Shown: piece after piece, positions 9,506 to 19,022 of the stretch
How positions within the stretch are numbered: the first letter of the stretch is position 1
Layout: every line of letters starts with the position of its first letter
Source: Lepus europaeus
Lineage: Eukaryota; Chordata; Mammalia; Lagomorpha; Leporidae
DNA: 64,000 nt
Reading direction: 5' to 3'
NCBI RefSeq assembly: GCF_033115175.1
Contig: NC_084850.1
Location: forward strand, 3,037,024-3,101,023
Position numbers and translations under genes: made by a program
Notes under the pieces: model-generated
The model's input: only the letters and a program-made list of their open reading frames with translations
Databases searched by the model: none
Told to the model about the DNA's origin: nothing

Positions 9506-12500
9506 CTAGCAAGAGAAAAAAGTGGCCATTTTATTTCAAAGTTACCCATGTGCAAAGAACAAAGCATACTAATTTTATGAGCTACAGATGTATTTGACAA
9601 TCAGGAACTAGAAAGTAACATTTTGGATGGTAATGAATCAAGCACCCATTAAAAGATTGAGTATCTTCTATACACTAAGAACATTGTTTTAAAAGAAACC
9701 ATAATTACAACTCTGTTTAAGGACTTCAACACGAAAAACGGGACCTCCCTTTCTCTTCTTTCTAATGTTTGACACCAAAAGTCCATTCCCCCAAATTCCT
9801 TATCCCATGTCAGCCAGCCGGTGTACTCACAGGGATCCTAAAAGATTTGAAAGCTATTTCACAGAAATCATAAATAAGATGTCAAACCAATAAAAACTAC
9901 AGGTGACGAAAACCTTTGCCACATGAGGACTCATAAGCAACATGATTTTTGAAAAGCAAAACAGAAGAAAAAAATAAAGATAAAAAGAGGACAAAAATGC
10001 ACGGAACTTAAGTTAGTAAGGGGGAGAATGTCTTAAGGGTCTAAAATTACCTTCAAATATATAAGATTTTGTTGTGAAGTATAACCCAATAGGAACAGTG
10101 ATCATTAAAGCTGTGAAGAACAGGAGTGTCTTCAGGGTAGATGCTAGCGAATTTTCACTTCTGGAATAGAGTAAACAGAGAATTAAAACTGACAGAGCCA
10201 CACCCACATAGTCTTATGTCCCTAATGTTATAAGTATCCCCAGGTGAGACGCTGGAAAACCCACCCCTGCCTTAGGAACATAGGTCAGAGGAGGAGCAAC
10301 AGAGGCAGGGAGACAGCTGTCTGTAGCTGAAACATGGGAATTACATTGTCATTCAGATGTAGTGTAACTAATTCAGAGCAGGCAGAGCTGTCTTAATAAT
10401 GGAGGTCAGTTCTGCACACGATGCACAGTACCCTGCCACTGTCCCAGGACCTCCGGAAGAGCAGTCAGCACAGCCCCAGTGGCAGGGACATCCTACTGAG
10501 GTCAAGCCCATGAGGGCAAAGTGCCTTGCCAGTGTATCCAGAGATGAGCCCACATGGTGCCCTCAGCGTGAGCAGAGCTGCCTCTCTGCTCTCAGCCAAC
10601 AGCAGCATGTACCCAGCTATGCCTTCATCTCCTGAACCAACCAGGGGACTCATCTCCCCCAGCTAGAGCTTTGTCGCTGGGGAGCAGATGGAGCGCTCAG
10701 CACTGGAGCCCATGTGCTCCGGCATGCTCCAGCCTAGCAGAGCACCTATACAGCCCAATGCCTCACAAGCACCCCTGAGCTCATGTGCTGCCCTTCCCCC
10801 GCAGGAAACAAACCAGTGGCCAGGCGCTGCCACACAGCCACAGGGCCCTGCCTCCCGTATCTGCCCAGCTCTCTGGAGTCTCAGTTGCTAAGACACCTCA
10901 GCCCTGGAGCCCGAGGCACAGTTGTGCCCACCCATTCTGGGGTCCTGATTGCCACTGTACCCAGCCTCAGAGAGCCTGGGCCATGCTATGTTGTACCACT
11001 CCAAGGTCGAGGGTCATGACTATGCAGAGTTCCCTCTCCTTGTGCCCGAGCTGCCACTGTGCTCTGTTGGCTCCAGCATCTGCACTGCAGCTATGCCCTG
11101 CTCCTCAGGGCCCAAGCCTCTGGGATGCCCCTTCCTCCCCAGAGTCATGTCAATGCTGCACCTTGGACTCTAGGGTCACAGTCATAGCTACATTCCTGCC
11201 CTTTGTGCCTTAGGTCCCATGGAGTGAGTGCCTCAGAGTTAGACTCCTCAGCTTGGCAAAACAGCTGTGTTTACGAAACAGCTGTGTGTTTTTTTTTTTT
11301 TTTTTTGAAAATCACTTTATTTTTTCATTGTTAAAGTAACATACAAAAGATATAAAGCAACATGCAAATATAGAGAATTGGAAAAACAGGAAAATAGAAT
11401 ACAGCATAGAAGAAAATAATAAGAGCTAGGACCAATACAAACTTAGCAGACATGGTTCCAAGTCCTTTACTGCATAACTCTTTGAGGTCGATAACTGTCA
11501 CTCCACATTACCGACATGGAGGAAGGCCTGGAGCTCTTAGGTGGCATGCTCCAGGGAACACAGCTAGTCAGGACAAAGGAAAAATGTGGATGCACAGAGT
11601 ATGCCCAACATCAGAGATGTACAGTTCGTTAGGTAAGCTGCATTCGAGGACTCACTGCCAATTGCTATGGTGACAACGTCAGTCTGAGTTGTCAATCATT
11701 CATTTATTTCGTAGATTTATGGGAACTGTGTTTTGCATATCATTCCAGGCTTGATTATCAAGACATTGAATCGTATATAAAGACTACCTGTTTATTTATC
11801 TCAACAGAATAACACATGTATAAATATCATAAACCTAGTAAGATTAGAAATGCTGAAGCCGCCGCCTGCAATGCCAGCATCCCATCTGGGTGCTGGTTCG
11901 AGTCTCAGCTGCTCTACCTCTGATCCAGCTCTCCGCTATAGCCTAGGAAAGCAGTGGAAGATGACCCAATTCCCCAGGCCTCTGCATCCTCGTGGGAGAC
12001 CTGGAAGAAGCTCCTGGCTCCTAGCTTTGGACTGGCCCAGCTCCCGCTGTTGCAGCCATTTGGAAAGTGAACCAGCGGATGGAAGATCTCTCTCTCTACC
12101 TTTACCTCTGCCTCTCTGTATCTCTGCCTTTCAAATAAATAAATCTTTAAAAAAAAAAAGTTCTCTTTATGACAAAATCCAAAACCAATGCTTCAAAACT
12201 TATGGAATGTAACTTATTAATTGGAGAATTTAGCGGCCCTGCACCCACATGACAAGTGCCACAAGAGTTCAATAAGGCACAGAGGCCAGAACCCCAGCTC
12301 TACAGCCTCTCTAAGCACTGGGCTCTGGAACATCAGACCCTTCACCACGAGGGATCCCTTCAGCTAAGTATCAGCAAGGTGAGGAAAATGAGAACAGAGG
12401 GTCCCCAAAGGTCTTGACATTAATCAAGGATGCTAAGGAGCTACCCCGCCACCACTGCTGCCACAAACTCCTGCAGCCTGGGCCACCAAAAACCCACAGT

Positions 12501-15500
12501 CATGGCTGACATTCGTCACAGCTGAAGCAGTTACATGGCGACTACACTACTGTGCCCAGTCAGAGCCAGACACAATCCAGCCTGCATAATCACACCTCAT
12601 AAGCCATCTGCAGGTAAAAAGCTTCTGCTACAGAAGCCACTGTATAAAACTCCGAGGCTGGGCCTGGCGCTCTGGTGTAGCGGGTAAAGCCACCGTCTGC
12701 AGTGCCGGCATCCCGTATGGGCGCTGGTTCAAGTCCCGGCTGCTCCACTTCCCATCCAGCTCTCTGCTGTGGCCTGGGAAAGCAGTAGAAGATGGCCCAA
12801 GTCCTTGGGCCCCTGCACCCACATGGGAGACCCAGAAGAAGCTCCTGGCTCCTGGCTTAGGATCGACCCAACTCCAGCTATTGTGGCCATTTGGGGAGTG
12901 AACCAGCAGATGGAAGACCTTTCTCTCTGACTCTCTGTCTATAACTCTGCCTCTCAAATAAATATTTTTTAAAAATAACACTCCAAGGCAACTATTCAGC
13001 CAAATGTGCAGACATCAGCATAGGGACATTATCTACCATAACCATAAGACACTTTATGTAAGCCCCATGGTAACCACAGAGCAAAAAACGACAAACGAGA
13101 GAGTGTATCAAGCATCAATCCAATGTTCAGCACTACAGAAAATCACCAAAATCACAATGGTAGTGAATGGGGAAAAGAAATGAATAAAGGACCTACAGGA
13201 TAACTATAAAACCCTGAACAAAATGATAGGAATAAGTCCTTACCTGCCAATAATAATCTTTGCTGGAAATGGATTAAATTCTCGGTCAAAAGACAAAGAG
13301 TAGTTGAATGGATTAAAAAAAGATCCCCCTATATGCTATCTATAAGAGACCCATTTTAATGAAAGACACACATAGGCTGAAAAATGAAGGAATGTTAGAT
13401 ACTTCACGCAAATAGAAGCCACAAAAAATGAGGGGTAGCTATACTTAGATCGGATTAATCAGACTTCAAGTCAAAGACTGTTATAATAAACATGTGATTA
13501 TTTAATGACAAAGGATTCAATCATCAAGAAAACATAACTGTAAATACAAATGCTACTTCAAAAAGTTTATGTAACTAAAAGATTTTGGTGTAAAGTCTGT
13601 GAAATACATGTATAGTTTTTCACACTATGCATAGTACACATTTCCATGAATTTTTTGAAGACCTCTCATATATTTGCACCCAATACCAGAGCACCTAAAT
13701 ACATAAAGCAAATATTAACAGATATGAAGGAAGAAGTATATAGAAATATAATAACAGTAGGGAACTTCAATGTTTCACTTTCAATAATGGATAGGTCAAC
13801 CAGGCAGAAAATTAAGAAGGAAATACTGGGCCTGAACTATACTTTAGAACAAATGGACCTACAGACATATATAGAACTTTCTATCCAACAGCAGCATTAT
13901 ACACATTCTTCTCTAGTACCCATGGAACATTCTCCAAGATACAACATGTAGCAGGCTACAGAACAAGTCAACAAATTCAAGCAGATTGAAATCACATCTA
14001 GTATTTTTCAGACCACAATGGTCTTAAACTAGAAATCAACATTAGGTAGAAGTTTAGAAAACCCACAAATATGTGAAAATTAAACAACTTGCTCCTTAGC
14101 AATGAATAAGTCAAACAAGAAAGCAAAAGAGAAAATGTAAAAGTATCTTGAAACAAGAAGATAAACACAACACACCAAAACCTATGGTATGCAGAAAAAG
14201 CAGTTCTAAGAAAAAAGGTTATAGCAATAAATGGCTACATCAAAAAAGAACGATCGCAAATAAATATTCTAATATTGGGCCTCAAGGAGGTAAAAACCTA
14301 AACCCGAGGTTAGCAGTATGTTTTAGGTATGCAACTTACAGGTTATCTAACTTGATAAAGAATCCAGAGAAAGGGATAGCAACCTATTATTTTGTTGGAT
14401 TATCTCTCTTGAGTATCTACTATCTTGTCTGTTTTTTACAAAAGTTTATTATTGAAAAGATGATCTGACACCTTCAAAACATTTCAAGCAAAACCACTTT
14501 ACAACCCTACCACCAACACATAACCTTCATTTCTAGTCTCCCTACCCCCACTCTCCACACAGCATACCTTAGTGAGTTGTAGCCTATCTTCAGTTCCTTC
14601 TAACTGCTCACTTTCACGTACACTTCAACAATTTGACTACTTTTCTTGGTTATGCAGTCACTAATATGAAGCTAAGTACAGTCATGTGTACATGTTCTGA
14701 GAAATGAAACTGTTATGTGTGGGACAGCATTGTAGCATGCTGGATTAATCTGCCTATGAAGCTGGCATCCTATATGAGCATGGGTTGGTGTCCCAGCTGC
14801 CCCACTTCCAATCCAGCTACCTGTGAATGCACCTGGGAATGCAGTGGAAGATGGCCAAAGTGCTTGGCCCCCTGCCACCCGTGTGGGAGGCCTGGATGAA
14901 GTCCCAGGCGCCTGACTTCAGCCTGGCCCAGCCCTGGCCACCGTAGCCATTTTTAGGAGTGAACCAGCGAATGGAAGATCTCTCTTTCTTCATCTAACTC
15001 TGCCTTTCAAACAAATAAAATAAATCTTTAAAAAATAATTAAGTGTGAACATCACACAAACTAAGATGACTAAACATCACTAGGTAATATAATCTTATGA
15101 GACCACCTTCATATATGCAGCTTATCATTGATCAAAATGTCTCTATGTGGCTCACAACTGTATAAGATCAAAGCATACAAATTTGAAAACTAGCAAACTT
15201 CCTCTAAGTGTGTATAGAGCATTTTCTCCTTGGCTTGCAGCCCTGGCCACTGCTGCTGTTAGTTCTTCTGGCACAAACCGGCCTGGGTAGAATCAGTACT
15301 TTATTCCAAAACAAAGCAACTCATTTATTTGACTTATTTTGTATATCTGATTGAGTGTTACCACAACCTGTTACAAATGAAAATTGGGGAAGATGGGAAT
15401 TCAAGTCATCCTCACACAAAGGAAAAAAATCAGGATGAATCTTAGTGTGCCCACAATCATTGCACCACCTAGAGTTTCCCCGTTTCATAAAGCCTCTGCA

Positions 15501-16770
15501 GCTCGTCTAGGGGCAAGCAAGACTCACAGCAGAAGTCTTACAGGGCAAGATTCCACTGTGGTTTCCAACAGGAAACACTATTAACCCTCTAGTAGAGCCA
15601 CACTGTATTTTGTAAAGATGTATTTAATGTATTTGAAAGGCAGAGTTAGAGAGAGAGAGAGAGAGGGAAAGAGAATCTCCATTCACTGGTTTACTACCTA
15701 AATAGTTGCAACAGCCTAGGCTGGGCCAGGCTGAAGCCAGAATCAGGAATTTCATGTGGGTCTCCAAGGTGGGTAGCAGGGGCCCAAGTACTGGGCCATC
15801 TTCTGCAGCCTTCCCAGGCACATTAGCAAGGAGTTGGATCCGAAGGGGAGCAGCCAGCAGTACTGGCATTGCAAGCGGCACCACAACAGTGGTCTGGAGG
15901 GCTACACTGCATTCTAAGTGGGTTTAATAAAAATTTCTGTTGCTACCATGGGCTTAATCAAACGCCAGTTCACATTAATTGTACGAGCTAAATCTGATCT
16001 TTGGGTAAGTCACTTATTCTGAGTCAACTTCCTCCTCTTTGAAATTGGGAAACTAAGCAGTTAGAGGGACGAAGTCTCAAGCACTCAGATAACGCATGTA
16101 GAGCGTCTGTACAGAGCCTTGCACACAGATCTCAACGAGTGGTAGCTAATTCCTTGTTCACTCCATAGCCTGCTGAGGTGGGCCAGAAACACCTGCTTTC
16201 TATCGGATTCCTTCTGCTCAGCCGCCGATCCCCAGCCTACTGATTGACTACTCAGGTGAAGTAATCCCACATGAAGGCTAGCCCCTACGCGCTTGCGTTC
16301 GTTCATTCATACAGCAAACATTTATTAAGCCTCGGCCATGCAAGCCCTGGAGGGGACCTGGAGATGAAGGATGCCGAATCCCTGTCCTCAGGAAGCTAAC
16401 CCTGCAGTGGGGAGACAAACTGTGCTCTGAGGATCTCAATGTGGATGAAAAAAAGAGAGGAAGTGTTAGAAGCACGAGCAAAGGCCGTTACCCCACACTG
16501 ACCGACAGCACACGACCTGGGATCCGGTTCCAGGCGAAAGGCTGGGGTCGGGGGTGGCAGACACGGTGTACTCCAATCTGCTCCCCCGCTCCGCTATCCT
16601 GCAGCAGGACCCAGAGGTTCCGGGGCCCACACCCACCCCATGCTGCTCGGGCTTCCCTTAGGGCCCACTCCAGGCGGAGGCCGGCCACCTCCAAGAGCGG
16701 GCCTCCCTCAGGGCTACCTGAACTCGGGCGGCTGCAGCGCGTTCAGCGCCGCTTTATCAAGGCGCTCCAT
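9363..16770 (-). CDS. VMA21: VMA21, V-ATPase assembly integral membrane protein (join of three exons)
   Basis: VMA21 is an ER-resident chaperone that helps assemble the membrane (V0) sector of the vacuolar H+-ATPase and escorts it out of the ER. The coding sequence is the minus-strand join of 16770-16718, 10160-10051 and 9505-9363: 306 bases, 101 residues plus TAA. The protein starts MERLDKAALNALQPPEF. It has two hydrophobic segments, about residues 28-48 (LLFFTALMITVPIGLYF) and 66-86 (FYAAIVAVVAVHVVLALFVY), and a short polar C-terminal tail ending REGKQD. Length and sequence are nearly identical to the human protein as I remember it; visible differences are MERL for MERP and SENS for NESS. 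All splice sites are GT/AG. Introns fall after coding bases 53 and 163, as in human. The start ATG has G at -3 and G at +4. In humans, hypomorphic VMA21 variants cause X-linked myopathy with excessive autophagy. The gene is intact here. Confidence 0.97.
10051..10160 (-). CDS. VMA21: VMA21 coding exon 2
   Basis: This 110-base exon supplies the last base of Arg18, 36 whole codons from SENSLASTLK to KSYIFE, and one base of the next glycine. It carries the first transmembrane segment. The acceptor is TATTCCAG and the donor GAAG|GTAATT. Phase and length agree with the human exon (coding bases 54-163). Confidence 0.96.
10390..11225. repeat. Unidentified GC-rich block in VMA21 intron 1
   Basis: About 835 bp of C- and G-rich sequence in an otherwise AT-rich intron. 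Short phrases recur in varied form (ctggagccc, ctgccactgt, cagcctcagagag, gggcccaagcctctggg), suggesting a decayed tandem or composite repeat. Open frames occur on both strands but show no protein-like features. It could be a remnant of a GC-rich L1 5' region or satellite-like element; I could not assign it. Confidence 0.4.
11288..11470 (-). mobile_element. Possible minus-strand retroelement 3' end
   Basis: A T tract at 11288-11306 followed by an AT-rich segment is the pattern of a minus-oriented L1 or SINE tail. Family not recognised. Confidence 0.3.
11850..12160 (+). mobile_element. CSINE, plus strand, 5'-truncated
   Basis: It starts inside the tRNA-like head (GAAGCCGCCGCCTGCAATGC) and continues to AATAAATAAATCTTT and an A-run. 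Located in VMA21 intron 1. Confidence 0.92.
12161..12646. other. Intronic sequence, nothing recognised
   Basis: Part of VMA21 intron 1 with no convincing ORF or repeat. Confidence 0.4.
12647..12989 (+). mobile_element. CSINE, plus strand, with duplication
   Basis: Well-preserved copy (body 12660-12976). Flanks aaaactccgaggc and ataacactccaaggc form an imperfect duplication. It inserted just 5' of the old L1 remnant in VMA21 intron 1. Confidence 0.93.
13010..14330 (+). mobile_element. Old L1 fragment, ORF2 endonuclease region
   Basis: The plus strand follows the L1 ORF2 N-terminal region: ggattaaattctc, aaagacatagagt-like, agagacccattttaatg, cacataggctgaaaaatgaa, ggggtagctatacttag, gcacccaataccagagcacc, gaacttcaatgtttcac, gaccacaatgg. 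Many stops and indels show it is dead. A palindromic MITE-like insert splits it at 13553-13664. It lies in VMA21 intron 1. Confidence 0.88.
13553..13664. mobile_element. MITE-like palindromic DNA element inserted in L1
   Basis: Left end cttcaaaaagtttatgt and right end ccatgaattttttgaag are near-perfect inverted repeats about 110 bp apart. A relative lies at 24785-24903. The flanking L1 reading resumes on the other side. Family name not certain (Tc1/mariner-type MITE suspected). Confidence 0.5.
14331..14719. other. Intronic sequence, nothing recognised
   Basis: VMA21 intron 1, AT-rich, no ORF or clear repeat. Confidence 0.35.
14720..15036 (+). mobile_element. CSINE, plus strand, old
   Basis: Diverged copy (GGGACAGCATTGTAGC head) with complete body and tail, in VMA21 intron 1. 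Confidence 0.88.
15037..15599. other. Intronic sequence, nothing recognised
   Basis: VMA21 intron 1. No supported feature. Confidence 0.35.
15600..15915 (-). mobile_element. CSINE, minus strand, with duplication
   Basis: Tail at left with a GA microsatellite (15648-15673). Flanks acactgtatttt (15600-15611) and acactgcattct (15904-15915) agree at 10 of 12 bases. The head region is degenerate. Confidence 0.88.
15916..16489. other. Intron 1 sequence next to the CpG island
   Basis: Mostly unique sequence. About 16300-16420 (gttcattcatacagcaaaca, tttattaagc, cctggaggggac) has the look of an old MIR/L2-type relic, which I could not place firmly. Confidence 0.3.
16718..16770 (-). CDS. VMA21: VMA21 coding exon 1 (canonical first exon)
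   Basis: It encodes 17 full codons from ATG (16770-16768) plus the first two bases (AG) of the Arg18 codon. The splice donor reads AG|GTAGCC, GT-compliant though weak beyond +4. The 5'UTR upstream is GC-rich and lies in the CpG island. The reading frame stays open upstream for about 180 codons, but this is expected in such GC-rich DNA and the conserved protein start is this ATG. Confidence 0.95.
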
Positions 16771-16867
16771 GGCGTCGCGGTGCCGGCAGCGGGCACTCGG
16801 CTGGGAGCTGGGCGCTGGGCGCTGAAGTCGGCGGCCGCTGGGCTGGGACAGATCTAGGTTGGCCGGG

Positions 16868-16874
16868 CCGGAAG
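16868..16874 (+). promoter_or_regulatory. ETS/GABP-like site CCGGAAG
   Basis: The motif CCGGAAG lies about 100 bp upstream of the canonical VMA21 ATG, where ETS sites often mark start sites of TATA-less promoters. Confidence 0.4.
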
Positions 16875-16896
16875 CGCTTCTGCGCTCCGGACAGCA

Positions 16897-16909
16897 GCGC
16901 GCAGGCGCG
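16897..16909. promoter_or_regulatory. NRF1-like motif
   Basis: GCGCGCAGGCGCG resembles the NRF1 palindrome (GCGCANGCGC). It lies about 130 bp upstream of the canonical ATG in the CpG island, a typical place in housekeeping promoters. Confidence 0.45.
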
Positions 16910-16962
16910 GCGCGGCGCGGTGACGCAAGGCTGCAGACTCGAGCACTGGGGCCGGGTGGAGT

Positions 16963-16972
16963 GTCACGTGAC
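16963..16972. promoter_or_regulatory. CLEAR box / TFEB-type E-box GTCACGTGAC
   Basis: This is a perfect 10-bp palindrome matching the CLEAR consensus bound by TFEB, TFE3 and MITF at lysosomal and V-ATPase genes. It sits about 190 bp upstream of the canonical ATG. It also shares its first two bases with the end of the splice-donor hexamer (GTAAGT, 16976-16971) of the alternative first exon. The motif match is seen; TFEB regulation is inferred. Confidence 0.75.
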
Positions 16973-16976
16973 TTAC

Positions 16977-17086
16977 CGACGGGGGCTCCGCGGCGTGCGC
17001 CCTGCCAGGGGCGGCCTGTGCTCCAGGAGCTGGCCGGGCGAGTAGCCCAGCCACTCCACATTGAGCCGGGACTTGCCGCGCAGCAT
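16977..17086 (-). CDS. VMA21: VMA21 alternative first coding exon (predicts a 120-residue isoform)
   Basis: A second ATG at 17086-17084 (context gaccATGc, A at -3) opens 36 codons starting MLRGKSRLNVEWLGYSPG and ending TPRSPR, plus two bases CG, before a strong donor CG|GTAAGT. It leaves the same phase as canonical exon 1, so joining to exon 2 at 10160 restores an arginine codon and continues SENSLAST in frame. The predicted product is 37+36+47 = 120 residues. I recall that human VMA21 has described 101- and 120-residue isoforms, which fits exactly. The sequence shows the open frame, donor and phase directly; actual use of the exon in this species is inferred. Confidence 0.8.
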
Positions 17087-17330
17087 GGTCCTCCCTGGCG
17101 GGCGGCGTCGCCGCTGGCCCCTGAGTTCGCGCGAACACCTCTTGTCCCCGTCTCGGTCGCTGTCGCCCCAAGGCGACCCGAGCAGATGAACGGCGAGGAG
17201 AGACGAGCAGGCTGTGGTGCTAGGCAACGGAGCAGTTCCCGAGATCGACAACAACACACACAAAAGCAATGTACATTATTCCACCAGCCGGTGAGCAAAC
17301 GCCTCATTAATTACTGCCCGCACTGGAAGT

Positions 17331-18040
17331 CCAGCCGTGGGAAGCGGGGAGGAGGTAGTTTTAACACTCACCGGAGTCGGTAAAACTAGAGACGGCAGAG
17401 CTGAAAGAGCCCTTGCTGAGAGTGACCGCTCCAGCCGCCTGGCCGGTGACCCCAACTTCCACTTAAAGTTAAAAACATATTTTGCAGCTGCTCAGAAAGC
17501 CGCCAATGAGACAACAGGGACTCAAATAGTAAGGAGAGATGGGCCTCCCGAGCCTGCGCAAGCGGAGAGAGGGATCCTCAAAAAGGGTGTGTAAGGCTCG
17601 GGTCAGGCTTGACAAATTTAGGTTTCCACTGGCTGCTGCGAAGAGGACAGCCCTTACAAGGGCGTCGCCGGGAAAGGGTTGCTGACCACACATCTATTTT
17701 CTGCATCACACGGCAACAAAGACCACATGTGAAATCGGGACTAAACCAGCAGCTGAGAGCGGCGCAAAGGGCTGTGGACGGGGCAGCAAGAAGCCTAGTT
17801 TTAGTACGAATTTTCCAATTCCTCCCCGGTCTCGTGCAGACCCTGAGGTGGATAAGAAGTCACTGCTGTAAGAATTCGGGCCAGAACCAGAGAGAATTTC
17901 GCTCCGGAGTCCACTGTGACCGGCAGACCAAATACAGGCTGCCAGCTGGTTTTAAGCTGAGAGTTTTTTTCCCCTCCCCATTTTTAAGGAGCTGAAAATC
18001 AAAAGGAGAAAAACATCTCACTGACATGAAAAAATAATAT
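17331..18040. other. VMA21 upstream region, no gene recognised
   Basis: Moderately GC-rich shoulder of the CpG island falling to AT-rich DNA. It contains a CCAAT box (about 17502) and no convincing ORF. Confidence 0.4.
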
Positions 18041-18222
18041 GAGAGTCAAATTTCAAAATCCATAAATAAAATTTTATTAGAACTCAGCCATGCTTATTCA
18101 ATTTATATTGTCTACCATGGCAGTGTTAACTATTTATGACAAGATGTTACAGTTCCCAAAGCTCAAAATGTTTACTCTTTTGTTCCTTTACAGGAAAAGT
18201 TTGCTAACCTTGCTGGAGCTAG
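18041..18222 (+). mobile_element. Old hAT-type DNA transposon fragment
   Basis: Motifs cataaataaaattttattag, aactcagccatgcttattca, ttgttcctttacaggaaaag and tttgctaacct resemble a widespread mammalian nonautonomous hAT element ending in TTTGCCAACCCCTG. The exact family was not identified. Confidence 0.5.
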
Positions 18223-18467
18223 TCATCCAACAATGCCATCCTTAAGCCCCTAGGGAACCCATAAATGTAGTAATGCAGGCTTGGAAAACACTTGCCAGTA
18301 CTTTAAAAGACCTAATGAAATTATTGTATTTATTGCACACCATCCAAAGGTACATAAAACATCACCTTTGTTGGATTTTCAATACTAATTACTGAAATAA
18401 ACCATAGTGAAGCTGGTAGACTAAATCGTTGAAAACAGAATGAACACAAAGGGAGGGATCATGTATC

Positions 18468-18528
18468 CCCAATGCCTACAATACCGTCTGGTACATGGTA
18501 GGCATTCAATAAATGTTGAACTGAAGAA
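18468..18528 (+). mobile_element. MIR 3' end fragment
   Basis: gtctggtacatggtaggcat followed by tcaataaatgttgaactga is the MIR/L2 3' terminal pattern. Confidence 0.6.
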
Positions 18529-18604
18529 TTAGGTCCACAAGAGGATGAAGAGCAAAAAATGTTCTTGGTAATAAAGTTTGGAAGCCACTCATGACGTTAT
18601 TGCA

Positions 18605-19022
18605 TTGTCTTGTGGTGCTGCCGTAGCAAAGTATAACAAACCACAATGGAAACTAATCCTCTCCCGGTTTGGGAGCTGAATGTCTGAGACCAAGGTATGG
18701 GCAAGGTTGGTTCCTTTTGAGGGCTATGAGAGAAGGGGCTGGTCTGTGCCTCTCCCCAGTTTCTGGTGATTTGATCACAGTCTGGTGCGTTCTTTCACTT
18801 GCAGAACAATCACTCTGATCTCTGCCTATCTCCCCATGTTGCATTCTCCCAGCATCTGAATCTGTGTCTAAATTCCCCTATTTATAACCCCAGTCACCCA
18901 TATGACTTTGTCTTAATTACATCTGCAACAATGCTATTTCCAAATAACCTCACAGCCCAAGATACTGGGGGTTAGAGTGTCAGCATATGAATTTTATAGA
19001 GGGACACAATTCAACTAGTAGC
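18605..19022 (-). mobile_element. MaLR LTR (MLT1-like), minus strand
   Basis: It runs gctgccgtagcaaagtataac ... tctgagaccaaggtatgggc ... ctgatctctgcctatc ... tactgggggttagagtgtca ... gacacaattcaac, the reverse complement of an MLT1 LTR. It lies about 1.5 kb upstream of the VMA21 alternative exon. Confidence 0.72.

Larger units (their letters stand above)
16490..17330 (-). promoter_or_regulatory. VMA21: VMA21 CpG-island promoter
   Basis: This is the only long GC-rich, CpG-dense stretch in the window, and both VMA21 first exons lie inside it. There is no TATA box upstream of either exon, as is usual for a housekeeping gene with dispersed start sites. Recognisable sites are an ETS/GABP-like CCGGAAG, an NRF1-like GCGCGCAGGCGCG and a palindromic E-box (each listed separately). 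A GGCAAC X-box-like half site at about 17222 and a CCAAT (GCCAATGA) near 17502 lie further upstream. Transcription start sites cannot be fixed from sequence alone. Confidence 0.85.

Noticed and set aside
10785-11213. 142-codon frame in the GC-rich intron block
   Set aside because: Low-complexity Cys/Pro/Ser-rich translation, overlapping frames open on both strands, no conserved motif; located in a VMA21 intron.
13646-13951. Open frame with an endonuclease-like peptide
   Set aside because: It is a surviving stretch of a dead L1 ORF2, interrupted by stops and a MITE-like insert, not a gene.
16859-17383. Plus-strand 174-codon open frame across the VMA21 CpG island
   Set aside because: It is antisense to both VMA21 first exons in very GC-rich DNA where stops are rare. 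It has no domain, Kozak or splice support.
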